The position numbers were made by a program, and so were the translations under genes. Under the pieces are notes generated by a model, which saw nothing but the letters and a program-made list of their open reading frames with translations, had not been told where the DNA came from and searched no databases. Positions 1-13,059 of a stretch of DNA of 64,000 nt are shown piece after piece (positions within the stretch are counted from its first letter, which is position 1; every line of letters begins with the position of its first letter). This DNA is from Trichopria drosophilae (lineage: Eukaryota; Arthropoda; Insecta; Hymenoptera; Diapriidae). The stretch spans positions 144,078,001 through 144,142,000 of the forward strand of contig CM059584.1 of NCBI GenBank assembly GCA_030407085.1, given 5' to 3'.

Positions 1-3000
1 CCGTCGCTCTTTCTCTTCCGTGCGGTCGAGTTAAACGGCTCGTTACATACCTAAACTGGTTTAACTTACAGCTAAATAAACGGTAATAAAATCATCTAAA
101 CTTTGTCATATATTTTGTAATATAATCCTCTCATGCATCTTTGAAATTCATGTAAACCAACGAAACCAAACAATAAATACCTCAAAACATCAACTTCATT
201 CTAGTACAGAATTCGAGAAATTGATTTGACCAAAGCAGAAAAAGTAGTTGTAAAATTCAAAGAAATGTTTTAGGTAGTTGTACTACCCTTTACTCAATTG
301 ATCAGTTTCGTGTTGTTCTACTAATGAATCAATCATTTGTCCAAACCGGTTTTTTTACTGAATAATTAAGACAATTCAAAATCACTTTCCCGTGTTCCTA
401 GTTTTCAATTAATGCAATTAAAATTCAAGAAATAAAAAGTGAACTGAATAATAGACCAAGCAAGACAAGACACGACAAGACAAGACCTAAGAAGACGAAA
501 TGAGACTAGGCAAGATAAGACTAAGCGAGACCAGGCAAGACAAGACAAGACACGAGGGTCTAGGAAAACTGCGAAAAATCCAGTTCTATACAGTCAACGA
601 ACCACTTTATCATATAGGCTACCTTCTGATAGTAAAACAAATGTCTTCCGACCTCCTATCTATGCCGTACCGGGCGCAAAATATAGTATTTCATTACTGA
701 ACGAATCGTATGCTAAAACTGAATCTATATATTTGCATTTGATAAGTATGGCTTGACTGCTCCTCAGTCGACCTCACTGTATAAATATTCACTAAAATGA
801 CGCTTAGGTATTAAAATTAGGTAATCATTTATACAAAACTTATTTACATTAATTATTATTCTTCCCTACCGCAAATAAATTTTGCATGAATAATTTAAAT
901 TATTACGCGATTCATTTAGTAAATATAATCGTTAGGGTCGCGTTTCCGACGCTTTATCAAGCCCTGCAGACAATTAGAAAAGCCGACGCACCGGTACGGT
1001 TGACGGACGTCGTCCTGGACACCGATAACGAGCGGGCTTAACGGCTACTGTTAAAACATTCCCAAAAAGTAGGTGACATCGGGAAAAAGTATTATTGCTT
1101 TAATCGCCAGTCAGCGCAATAGCACTTAACATATTTCATGACAAAGAAATTTCTGGCACGAATACTCGCCCGATTGAAACGCGAGCTCGCGTCGTTCATC
1201 TACGCGTAGGTTTAGCAAAAACGGGACGTGGAAAAAATATACCCATACCATCCACAGCACGCGTTAATTAACGGTTGGAAAATGAAAAATTGATTGCCGT
1301 AATTCAAAACTCGTTATCCTCGTTACCTCAGAGTCAAGAAATTATTTAGAAAATGAAAAAAAAATTAAAATCACAAACAGGTAACCACTAGTTATTATTA
1401 TTTAAATGACTCTGTACCATATGAGAAGGTGAAATTCTTACCTTATTATAACCAAAATATATGACACAATTTTTTGGACCAATATTACCCCTTAAGACTA
1501 TAATTCAAAGTCGGTGGTGGAAGTCGAACATTCGCCCTAGGGCACGAAGTGGTTAATAACGCTTGTAGTGTTAAAAAGGTAATTCCGATAAATGTCACTT
1601 TCAGAGAATAGGTACCATGGGATTAATGACGAAATTGGACCATGGCAGAAGAAAACAATTGCTGTACCATCATAACATAGGAGGTGGTTGCCAGACAAAA
1701 CAAATTTGGGTGTCGGTGTAGCTCGTAGAAATAAGGGCAGTTTAGGGCAGAACAATGCGGGGAAAACCGTTGCTATATTCCCATAACGGTGATCCACTCG
1801 TAATGGCAATTGTAGTGCCCATTTATTGCACATGGTCACATAATCTCCCCTACATTTTGATAACTCGGACAACTATGTCACGAAACTTTAATTCGCGGAA
1901 ACTGTTCTTTTTCAGAACATTTTTTTATTTAGAACGCATTTCACCAATGCACCTGTGTTTAATTTGATTTGTTTAATTATTTATTTTGATGTTTAAAAAT
2001 ATTATGAAATGCGTAAAGTACCAAATTCAATGCCTCCATACTGGGTTCAAGTAATTACTTCCTTAACCCTTTGAGCCATGAATTTTGTTAAATATTGGTA
2101 TACAAGGCTTTTCGACGTAGCTGATTAAGGATTCGTTGTCGATGTTTGAAATTACAAAATGGCTATTTCAATCTAATTACCAATGAAATATCAATTTTTA
2201 AATATTTACATGGCACAGCCTATATGATGACAACTCCGCCGAATTGCCAATGACAAGGCGACTTTAGCCTCGATTTTCGTTCAATTTTAGTTTTTGTTTT
2301 TGAAATTTTATTTTTTAGTGTTTTTATTAGGTCCCTCTTCCTTACTTCGAAGGTGCTTTCAAGACGAATATTCCACCCACTACTTTTGATAAAATATAGA
2401 GGAATGTTGCCAATTATAGGCATGAAAAGTCTCTAGATACACTCAAATAACGTTGTTTCGAAGAAATGGGAACTAAAACTAAATCCAATTACACAAAAAC
2501 AAATCTAGCATGTCGTTACAAAATTGATGTGCGGAATTTGTTATTTTATCTGTCAGTTTTAATTTTGTAGAACTGATAATGAATTGAAACCCATTTCCAA
2601 ATCCCCATACATTGAATATTATTACAAATTTGTGTGATTTTGGGCTCTGCTTTTTGTATATTAAAAATCCGTACGAATACGTAAATGCTGATTTTTTTCA
2701 AATTTTCTTTTAATTTTGAATATTTCGTCCGCCATTTCGGATCCACCATTTTGAGTTTTTAAACACCGCAATGGATTTGTATTCAGCGACGCTAAATATC
2801 CTGATATGTTCAGTTACAAGTTGATATCATAGAACACTTAACGACAAATTTATTATTTTTAGAAATGATTTTTGAAAATAATTGAATTTTTTAATATTTA
2901 TTTAAAGTTAACATATTCTTAATCAGATAAAGTATGTTTGACATTTTTTGCGTTTATATGTACATAATAGGAAGATACTGAGTTAAAATCTTGAGTTTTG

Positions 3001-4460
3001 TTCCATAAATTCTATAAATAATTATATTGATACAGATGGCATTCTGGTGGTACTTAATCGTTTCGAAATTTTACTAATACATACAAATCGTATGACTTGA
3101 TTTATTTTAATAGCATTTATAGGTAAAATTTTAGTTTTTGTTTCATTGTCATGTGCCTAGTATGATTTTCGAAATCTCGTTTGTTGCTTCACGATGATAC
3201 TGAAAGTTTTATCCTATCAAATCGCACAACCGAAAATCATGTCCAAAGTTTCCGGCATGAATAAATACTTCGAAAATGGTGATCGAATTGTAAAAAAAAA
3301 ACACTATTGTCAAAAGAAAGAAAAGTTTTGTCACATTTGACAAACAGGAAAATGCTGAAGGCGACTCTCTTTCCCAGCACTAAATGCTGCGAAAATAATA
3401 CTTCAATAATTAAAATTATTCATACTTGAAAACCGAAATAAAAAAATCGTTTTTAAAATCTGTAGCAAAATTTTTTTCGGCTCTAATTCACCATTGATAA
3501 AAAGGACTATCTATTGATTTTTGTACTGCTAATTATATTAAATATATAAATAAATGGTGGTGATTAAAAAACGACATTATGTATTCAGAAACTATAGAAT
3601 CCAGGTACCAAATTATACAAATATAAATATGCTTATTGATTTTCTCCGTTTTAAATTTAAAAATAGGATGTAAATGAGACAAATGCAAACCAATTTAATA
3701 TAAATTAATTGTAATTGATTTTTCTATACTTTTCCAATAAAAAAGTTCAATTAGTAACTCAATTTGCCCTGTTTTCTTTGCAGTTTTTAAACTGAATTCG
3801 GATTTATCCATTCACCCGTCAGATCATCGACATAATTTGCAAGTATATAGATTTCAACTTTTCGAAGCAATTTCAAAATTTATTATTTTGGAAGCTACAT
3901 GGAAGTTAAATATTTCCCCATCTCCGCGAATATTTGGGCATTCTCGAAAAGTATCTATACTAATGTACAAATAACGATTATATTAATTGATCACAAATTT
4001 TCTGTGCAAAATACGTGAAATTTAAATGTGTTCCTTGACAATTTCGATAACAATTTTTTCATCGCTTTTTCTCATACCAACAGTGGGCCTAGAGCTCCTT
4101 GAATCAAATAAAGGTTTGTTATGTATTTTGATATCCCGAGCCCGAATTACTGTGGTGGTTTTCGATGTGAGTGTGAGAAGTAATAGTTATAATCAATTTT
4201 ACTTTTAAAAAAAAGCTGTTTTCAGTACGTCATTTTCATTTTGGTGTGCAATCGTAACAATCGTTGTCTATATTTTCTCCGCCATTTAATATTTTTAAAC
4301 TGCGATATCAAATTTATAATCAACGACCCGAAAACACTATGAATGTTGCTGTTACATAAAAAAAAATGTCACAGTCCGGAAATCGCAATTTGGTTCATAA
4401 AATCGTTTATAATTTAACGTTGTTTGTTTACGTTTCGAAAATATTGTTTATCTGACGGAA
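1..4460. other. AT-rich spacer, no gene recognised
   Basis: Short frames only (for example 1537-1872 minus, 111 codons, no family). Contains a weak copy of the TGGCGG/TCGCTGA module at about 2725-2810 and another at about 4275-4345, both in inverted orientation. Otherwise I see nothing. Confidence 0.5.
454..557 (+). repeat. Degenerate (GACAA)n microsatellite
   Basis: Irregular pentanucleotide tract of GACAA/GACTA/GACCA units on the plus strand. A 66-codon frame running out of it (500-700) is repeat-driven and not a credible gene. Confidence 0.75.
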
Positions 4461-4640
4461 ATCGACTCATGACCGCTGCTTTACTTGGTGTAGGTTTCTG
4501 CAGTCCTACATTTCATACACAAATGTGAAGTATGGCGCCATCTTCTGAAGTCGATCTGCAGCTCTCGCAAAATCTTACGATTAATAATAATATGGTAACA
4601 ATTAAGTAAAAGGGCGATTCCGCCCGTTAATTAATAAGTA
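4461..4640 (+). mobile_element. SINE-like retroposon, copy 1
   Basis: About 180 bp starting ATCGACTCATGACCGC and ending near GGGCGATTCCGCCCGTTAA, with a TAA-rich tail. It is about 90% similar by eye to 48651-48862, and similarity stops abruptly at the same 5' base in both. A shared 5' edge and an A-rich 3' tail are signs of retroposition. I cannot assign a parent RNA; the box A/B matches are too weak to call it tRNA-derived. Confidence 0.72.
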
Positions 4641-5559
4641 ATAATTAATTAATAACTATTACATTAAAAGAAACTTGGAATTATGACTGGTAGGTGTTCG
4701 TTAATTCTCGGAAAGCATCGGACATTTTCGACTGCACAATTTCGTACACAACCTGTCTCAATAAGTCTCTCAACAAATTCGTACCAATATATATAAAAAC
4801 TACCGTACCCTTTCACCATAGGCGAGAGATTTTCTTCAACCTATTTACGAGAGCTACACCGCTACCCTACTAGTTGGCGCCAAACGTTACGCGGCCTATC
4901 CGCAAGTGGTTGATATGAAATTCGTTCCATACAAATATATAGTACGGCTGGATGTTTGCTATATTATTGTTTTTATAACTGGTGTCTTCATTTCAGTGCA
5001 CGAAGTTCATCAGACATATGAATATATGAAAATATAAGATTATATATTTAATATATGCTTCATTACAAAAGGTGCGAAGATTTAACCGAAATGTTTTGTA
5101 GACGTGCAACAAAGAATAACAAATATAACCGAACTCATTATTACTAAAGTATGCATACATAATATAAAAACGAAATGAAAGTTCAATATTTATTCCGTAT
5201 CACAAGGCTCTCTTAAAGGAATATTTTTTCATGAAAATGATCACCAACACTTCTGAAAATTCTCTAAATCCTTTGTTCTTCACATATTCCGGAAAAATCA
5301 TAATTGGCTTCCCGTGAATGAAAACCCCACCAGCTCTAAACCCAATTACAATCAGTTTCGCTAACATCCTCAAAACACATTTCCTCCTTGCTTATTCATA
5401 GTCACATCGTCGTCAATTACGCTCAAAGAAATTATTCACACTTAGTGCGTTTAAGAACCAGTTAAAATTAAGTACTGAAAGAATTTCTGCATACACTTTA
5501 CAATTGAACAAAAAAAATTATTACCATAATAAACATAACTATCAGAGGTAACGAGTGGC

Positions 5560-6160
5560 GGTCTTTAAAAGTACATCGCGCAAAAACTCGAGGTGGAAGT
5601 CGCGCTATCGTGTCGGCCGTTAATATTTTATTGTTATTAATGAAAGTACGGTGTAAACGCTTTCGTAGCGATGGAATAAACTCGTTTTCACGAAACTCGC
5701 GGCCGGAAGAGTAAGACGGAATGAGGAGGCGTACCTGCTTCCGAGCTAGACGTCACATAAAACCCCATAGGAAAGACGTATAAAAAATTAAATTTGAAAG
5801 AATCGCCTCATTTATCCGTACTTTAGTCCAGGACGCGCGTTTCGTACATACGTGCTTCACGTTACCCGGCAACCTTACCCGTGTATATACCCATTACGTC
5901 ACGACGCGAGAGGCGCCCAATGGTGAAACGAGGTTAAAAAAAGGCACCGAACTGTAATAAGCCGGCTGAGGAAATTATATTTTTATGATTTTCGCCACCC
6001 CTTAAGCCGACTACGAGCTACCCGGGTGCACGCGCGCAATTATTCCATGCATTCTAAGCTGCAATTACCGCTGCATCTGATCCTGAATTTCGTCGCGCCT
6101 CAGTCTGATATCGCGCTCTTATCCTCTTGTCCACCTACATTTAATCCAGGCAAATTAAAT
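5560..6160. other. CpG-rich non-coding patch
   Basis: Noticeably more CG dinucleotides than the surroundings, with two CRE-like ACGTCA cores (GACGTCACAT near 5750, TTACGTCACG near 5896). No open frame of note. Possibly regulatory DNA or a first exon of a gene outside recognition; direction unknown. Confidence 0.3.
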
Positions 6161-8504
6161 CAATCCTCTGCTCTTTATAGCATGCCGCTATTGTTTTAAT
6201 TCGGCTGTGTGCAATTTGCAACTTCATTATTACTACACGTCGTTTTCCCTGGATACTTTAGGGTAAAAGCTTTAGAAGATCAATGAAACTCCCATGCTCC
6301 AGTTTTAGTCATCTGGACCACACCGAATGCAGATTGCTCTAATAACCGATTACTTCATTTTGAGGTGAACTAGTTGATTTTTAGGTCCAAATTACTGGTC
6401 GACTATGACGGTAATATAACATGAAAAATAGCGTTTAACTTCAAGAATACTGTATTATGCTCAGAAATTTTCTGATCTGAAATTTTCACATGAAAAAATA
6501 CCGTAAACTATTCAGATACTGCGAAGAGCACTAGGTGGCGTCTGAACCCAAAAGCAGTGAAAACTGGAGCGTTTTCTAATAAGTAGAAAGAATCCTATTT
6601 ATGAAAGTCCTCAAGAGAGCAAGTAGGATATCATGATTATAGTCTTGCCTTATTTAATATATGAAGCATTTGAAAATGAGAAGGGAGAATTTTTTATGAA
6701 TCATTTAAGAAGAGAGAAGTTATTTCTAAAGTTGATCAACTGAAACTCTCGAACCGAATTCACTCATAGAAATAAGAGAAACGGGCAACATCAGGAAAGA
6801 ACTCGCAAAAGGTATGCTTTAATTCAATTATTAAGATTTTTTAAATTTGAATTATCAAGATGACTCAGTTTTAATGGATGTTCGACTGAGACTGTGAAAT
6901 AAATCTACTCATTGTAAGAATATATAAGCCTTAACAACCCAAGCGATTGAGTTGAAAGTAAAAGAAAAGGAATGTCAATTTTCTGACAATTTCTGATGGA
7001 GCTTCATAAAGAATATGTCACTTTAACAATAATAACCTATAAAACAATGTTCATCCTCGTTTTCTATTGCTATCGCTATTGCTCCTCTTTCCATTGCAGG
7101 AATTTCGTGACAGTTTCAATAAAGAATTTTTGGGATGTTTAGGTATTGTGTTCCAGATGTTTGCTGCATTGAATTTATTCTTGTTTCTATATTTATAAGT
7201 CAAATTATTAGGATAACAAATATTTAGTAACCATAGCAATTCCCTTTCCTCCGTGTAAACAATAACACAATCATAAAATTGTAATTCCACATGAAAGTAT
7301 ACCAAAAGGCAATTTACAAAAAAAAAAGTACGAGGAATAGTTATAAGTTTCTTAAAAAAGAGGAATATCTAAATAATGTTCGAAAAAAATATGGGGTGAA
7401 TTATCTATAAACTATGGAGCAGTAAATAAAACACTTCTTTACGCGGAGAAGATAACAGGATAAAAAAAGGACATTTGGATATTCTGAGGAGCTCCTAAGG
7501 ACATCCTTATATGTTTGTGGTGAATGTGTTATCCATCATTTTTGCAACTTACGAAATAATGTAATGGTTTAATTTTCTCTGGTATTTAAAGTAATTTATA
7601 CTGTTAAACGTTCAATACCCGAATTGGGCAAACGACTGTTTACAAAAGTTCACACTTAACAACAATTTTTAGTCTTTAACAATTAAATGAATGATTTGTT
7701 ATAATTTCAGATTCTTAGACGTTCTAGGTTTCAATAAAATATTGAAATGAATTATGGAGACCTAGCGCAAGTTGTAAATCTAGACAAATTAAGACAAATT
7801 AAGACAAATGTTACGGAATATAATATTCCCATACGCTTCCGACATCTAATTTTATGAACAAATAATTCCAAATATTCATATTTATTATTATATTTATAAA
7901 CATCATTGATACATGGTCTTTATTGTATGTGTCTCATATATTGTATGTGTTTATTAAGAAAATATTTTATCCTGATTGACTCATAGTATTTGGAATATTA
8001 GTACTAACAGTTCACTACTGAACTTGCAGCATTGTTATTTTCTAATTATAGATAAACCCGCTTTTTTCGGATATTTATTTTTAAAACTGTTCAATTAACA
8101 CTGAAATTTTAAATGGCAAAATGTATCAGTACCTCTTTTCTTATAATAATAGTACGGTGAAGAATCCGTGCAAGAGATTTGTTTATAAATGGAATGTCAA
8201 ATGTTCGCACTTCCAAGAGCAGTACGGTTATAGATTACATGCAGCGAAAAGGAAAAGATTTTGATGAAATATCCAAATCTAGCAAAAAATTCCGATAATT
8301 TTAAAACTTACACAACTCTGTCAATTTTGATACATTTTTATTCAACAAAGCGTTTTCGCAGCAGCGTTAAATTTACATTCAAAGCTTTAATAAGAGAAAA
8401 TGTTCAGGCTAAAATAATATCGAAAAATCGCCGTTAAAGTCGGAAAAAATGAAAAAAAAAGTATGACGCCAGTACCTTCATAATTGTAGTTTCGCCACTT
8501 TTCA

Positions 8505-8575
8505 ATGGGTGCGGGTCGAAACACCGACAAATCAAAAAGCCGACAGTCAAAAAACCGACACTTCAAAAATGTGTA
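8505..8575 (+). repeat. CCGACA-rich short tandem repeat
   Basis: GGGTGCGGGTCGAAACACC leads into three units of CCGACA-x2-TCAAAAA type. Related sequence occurs at 42459-42535 (GGGTGCAGGACGAAAAACCG then more CCGAC units) and, less well preserved, at 60320-60480, where GTCGCATTTTCGACCCGCAC is the inverted lead sequence. A dispersed repeat with internal tandem structure. Confidence 0.6.
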
Positions 8576-10984
8576 GATTTTTTGACATATTTCGTACCGA
8601 AATCGAAGCTAATAAAAATTGCAAGGAACATACCCAAGAGAAATAGTAATAAGGCGTCAATATTGAAAAAAAGTACTGAAAAATTGGTAAATATTTATTC
8701 TTTTCAATTTTTTTCGAGAAATTTGAAGATTGGTAATTCACCACATTTCTCAATAAATTCTTAAGAACTTCTCATTCTTGTCATTTTTTAAAGAAATCTT
8801 ATAGTCTTTTAGTTCGAGCTCCAGAAATTATTTTCCAAGAAATTTTGATTGAGGACGCCATTTAGAGGTCGCTACAATGACGTGCGGGATAAAACTAAAA
8901 TTTGTTAACCACTTTTATACATAGTGTTAAAAGAATTCCAATATTCTAACAGCCCAAAAGAAATTAAGAAAACTAATATTGTCCTAATTGTTTATCAATT
9001 TTGTATAATATTCGCGGCACATTGAAATCGGAGAGTACTGAAACTCAATTTTAACCTCGGAATATTGAAGAGTTTGAAAATAGTACGGTATGTAACCTTA
9101 AATTTTTTTCGACTTCGATTTTGATACGAAATACTTGATTGAAATTGCCAAATTTAAAAAGACCAATGTGTAATAAAGAATAAATATAGCCTAATGAATT
9201 TCGGGAATAATAAGGGAAAACTTAATAAGATTATTATTTAATAAATACAACCAAATAATCGTTTAGCGTGGTACTGAAGTTAATATTTTACCATATAGCT
9301 TTATCTGGATAATCAATTATTTCGCATTACATTACATAATATTTAAAAATTTAATAACATTTCGTAAACCCTTACCACCAAATGTAATTAATTATAATGT
9401 TCAGGTAATAATGTGTAGTAAATTATTCATAATTACACTTCATGTACTCTTCTCAGATCCATTAGCAATATAGGCAGAAATATAAAAATTAAATGTATGC
9501 AAATAAAAGTGACATAACTTTTGAAGAATTATAAATACCGAGACAATACTTTTTGATGTTAATGTAAATTTCAATCGTCCTCCGATAAAGCAACCAACAG
9601 TGGAATAAAAACATGCCTTGTTACATCCAAACCTTCAGTACCGTATAAAGCGAGTGTTACCACAGAATTTTCGCAAACAAAGTTGCAAACATTTCCAAGC
9701 ATTGTCGTAATTGCAATGCAATTGGTGAACATAATAATCAGATAAAAATGAATATTTGCCTGTTGCTACGGTTTTCCGCTTTATCAATTTTCCAATATAT
9801 TCTGGCTGCTTTCCAACTGTTCGATCAAAAAGTATAACCGTTTTAACGCCACGCCGTTTACGCTTACGCCGTGTTATCTATGCTACATAAATTATTTTAT
9901 TCTGCTGGGAATACAGACAGAAATTTATAAAAACTCCAACTGAATTTTACGTTGAATATTTGTCATTTATTGCACATTCAAATTTAATCAGCCCATAGAC
10001 AACTTTGCAGACGAAAGAAAATCATAATTATGTCATTTTCTTTATTTTTAAAAATGTGAATTATTACAAGTTATTCACTTCCATTGAACAACTATTTTAA
10101 AACTGTTTTACTGGTTGGTGATGAATTCATTTTTTCCATTATAAAAATGTCAGATGTTGACCGTATACCGTAGATGTAATACGTTTTTTCGTTCATTTAT
10201 CTAAAAATATTACAGAAGTACTCTCTCATCCAAAAAAACTGTACTTTCATCCGGTTGGATTATTTTCCTAAAATTGAAATGACTCTACAAAAATTAATCA
10301 TTCAAAAGAAACAGTTAATCTACATTTTTATCAATTAAACGATAATCAAATTTCAAAAATTTTAAACCATTAAATTCAATGGAATTTTCATTTCTTTATG
10401 CAGGGAGAAATGAGCCCATATATCCCTAATTATGTTTTTGCAGAAAAAGTTGCGTATCAATGGAAAATCAACCTAGTCATACCACTTTGATCGAGCATCT
10501 AATGTGAACAATATCGATTGCGTGTAGACAACGCATACTGACTATGAATTCAAAGCCTCCGAGCCATTTGACATCCAAATACCGTGCTACGCATATGTAT
10601 ATAGTATTATTAAACGTTTTTAAAAATATTTGAGTTTACATCACATATACGATACTTAAACGTATACTAAATTAACAGTAACTAGATATTTGAAGTTCTT
10701 GATAGATTTTTATTTGGTTTATGTTTTCATGCTCTGCGCTGTAAATAATCTATCCATAAATTAATTCAGTTAAAACTTGAGATTCGAAATGTGCCATCGA
10801 AGATGATCTCAATGGTCAATTTTTGTCATACTTAAATGAATTTTTATGTGCGATAAAATCATAATAGCATTACTTATTAAAACTGAATAACTTTTGACAC
10901 TTTACAAAAAGTAACATGTTGTAATATGACATTTTATAGTTAACGAAAAATCAGAATAGTTACAACTTTATAAAATACAAATGC

Positions 10985-11717
10985 TTAACCTTTAGAGGAC
11001 GGGGAATTTGGAATTTTCATTTTCTCAGAATTTTCTATAGAAAATACATAATATGTGTCTCTAATATTGGGAAATACTCATTTGTAAAGTGTCTATCCGT
11101 GGTCGTGCCACTATAGTGGCTTTCCCGTCCCCAGGGGTAAGGCTAATTTTGACACTTTGAAAGAATTGTTTCATTTGACTTAAACTTGATACAATAAAAT
11201 GAAAAAAAATTCTATGAGGTAACCTTGATATTATTATTCATAAACCAATGATGAGATTGATGGAATTCAAAATGGAGAATACACGTCGGTATTACTTTCG
11301 AAGGGAAGGAAAACGCCTATCAATTTTGATAAACGCATTTAGATAGATGTGATTTCGTAAAGTTTCTAGTAGTTAGACCCATGACATTAGTTTCTCCGCT
11401 CACCGATAGGTCGAGGATTCCATCCATCAGCGGAGCGTCACCGGGGAATTACACAGGGTCGGAATTCGATTCAGCGCTAAAAAATCCCTCGGCAAACTAT
11501 ATTTACACTTCTTTCCGACAGAAAGTTTATTTTCACAACTGGAAGGGTAGGTTTCCCTTATTTTAGGTAGTTTGTGGTTTTTTTTTGTAATTTTTGACTA
11601 ATCAAATAAAACTCGTCATCAGTATGCTCAAAAACTCCAGAATGAACCTATTTTACAAACTAACATGATAAATTTGTTTGACCCATTATAGTGGTTTTCC
11701 CGTCCTCTACAGGTTAA
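10985..11717. mobile_element. TTAA-flanked piggyBac-type MITE
   Basis: TTAA at 10985-10988 and 11714-11717 flank ends beginning CCTTTAGAGGACGGG and ending CCCGTCCTCTACAGG, an inverted pair of about 18 bp. A subterminal copy of the right end (CTATAGTGGCTTTCCCGTCC) recurs near 11112 in direct orientation. TTAA duplication with C-rich ends is typical of piggyBac superfamily elements. Nothing inside looks like a transposase. Confidence 0.75.
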
Positions 11718-12113
11718 AGAAAATAATTCTTCACTTGATAATAATACACATATTTTGTCAATAAAGGTTTGTAATATCAGAGTTATTTCGTTATTTGTTA
11801 TTCATGAAATACAATTTTACAAATTCATCTACTATTATGTCGTAAACTTTTAAGAAATACATACAATAAAAACCCCTACTTTTTCCATTACTGGATCCTT
11901 CTGAAATGATAAAAGAAAACTTATTTTTATTGGACGTGAAAATAACCTTTTGTTATCACATATCTCAATGAAATACTCAAATTAAAACTATTGAAAACAT
12001 TTGATCCAATTTCATATTAATCATTTATCAGTTTTAAATCGTATTCCTCCAAGTAAAACATAAACTTGTCAGATATTTATAACTCCAGAAGGAGCAGAAC
12101 CTTAAAAAACGAA

Positions 12114-12959
12114 TTACACGCAAAGAAATTTTGAGTCAATGCGACAGCATTTTGGGAAGTAGTAGTTACCGCACAGATTCTGACGAATTTGAAATGACGG
12201 TTAAAATTCCAATTCGTTAAAAACAAAATTTTTATAAACAGATCCAATTTGAGTGCACTTTTGAGAATATTTATTCATAATTTCTAGACGATACAGTTAT
12301 TAATAATTATTTGTAATGATCTATAAACGTTGTTGAAACGGAAAAACTTGGTACTTTTTTCATTCTAAAGCTTCCGCATCGAAAACAGTGCAAGATACAC
12401 TAAAAATGCACTCAACCTTTTTTATACAGCACAAAATTTCCTAAAAAAATGTCAGCGAGAGCCCTAGTCTAAAGTTAATAGATTATCCATGAATAACGCT
12501 GGAATTTTGTCTTACAAGTTAATTATGAATATTTTAGAATTTTTGTAAAATATGAGGAATATTCCATCGTTGCTCGCGGCTAAGCTATTAACTTTAACCT
12601 AGGGCACTCCCTGACTTTTTTGTAGGAACTTTTGTGCTCTACAAAAAAGTTTCAGTGCATTTTTAGTGTATCTTGCACTGTTTTCGACATGGAAGCTTTA
12701 GAATGAAAAAAAGTACCAAGTTTTTCCGTTTCAACAACGTTTATAGATCATTAAAATTAATTATTAATAACTACATAGTCGGAAAATTATGAATAACTAT
12801 TCAAAAAGGTGTAATAAAATTGTATCTGTTCATAAAAATGTTCTTTTTAACGATTTCGAATTTTAATCGCCATTTGAAATTCGTCAGAAATCGTAGTACG
12901 AAACGGTAGCTGTTACTTCCCCGAACTGTGGCATTTACTTAAAATTTCTTTCCGTGTAA
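12114..12959. mobile_element. Long-armed foldback element, about 846 bp
   Basis: Left (12114-12484) and right (about 12580-12959) arms are inverted copies of each other, diverged by scattered substitutions and small gaps, around a loop of about 95 bp. The ends read TTACACGCAAAGAAATTTT on the left and, in reverse complement, TTACACGGAAAGAAATTTT on the right. I could not settle a target duplication. No coding capacity was seen. Superfamily unknown. Confidence 0.85.
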
Positions 12960-13059
12960 AACCAAAATATTAAAACCTATGAAATTTTTCTAGACGGCAC
13001 CTGTGATATTAATACCAGCATTAAATAGAAACAGACATAAATAGTGAGCCCTTTTACGT

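Larger units (their letters stand above)
4641..10984. other. AT-rich spacer
   Basis: Apart from the CpG-rich patch at 5560 and the CCGACA repeat at 8505, I find no gene, RNA or element with clear ends. A small triple repeat of AGACAAATTA occurs near 7782. Confidence 0.5.

Noticed and set aside
1537..1872. 111-codon minus-strand frame
   Set aside because: No domain, no codon signature, and an overlapping plus-strand frame; length is within chance for this window.
2065..2085. TTAACCCTTTGAG as another piggyBac-type end
   Set aside because: No inverted partner with TTAA was found within several kilobases; a similar reversed string near 39280 is too far away.
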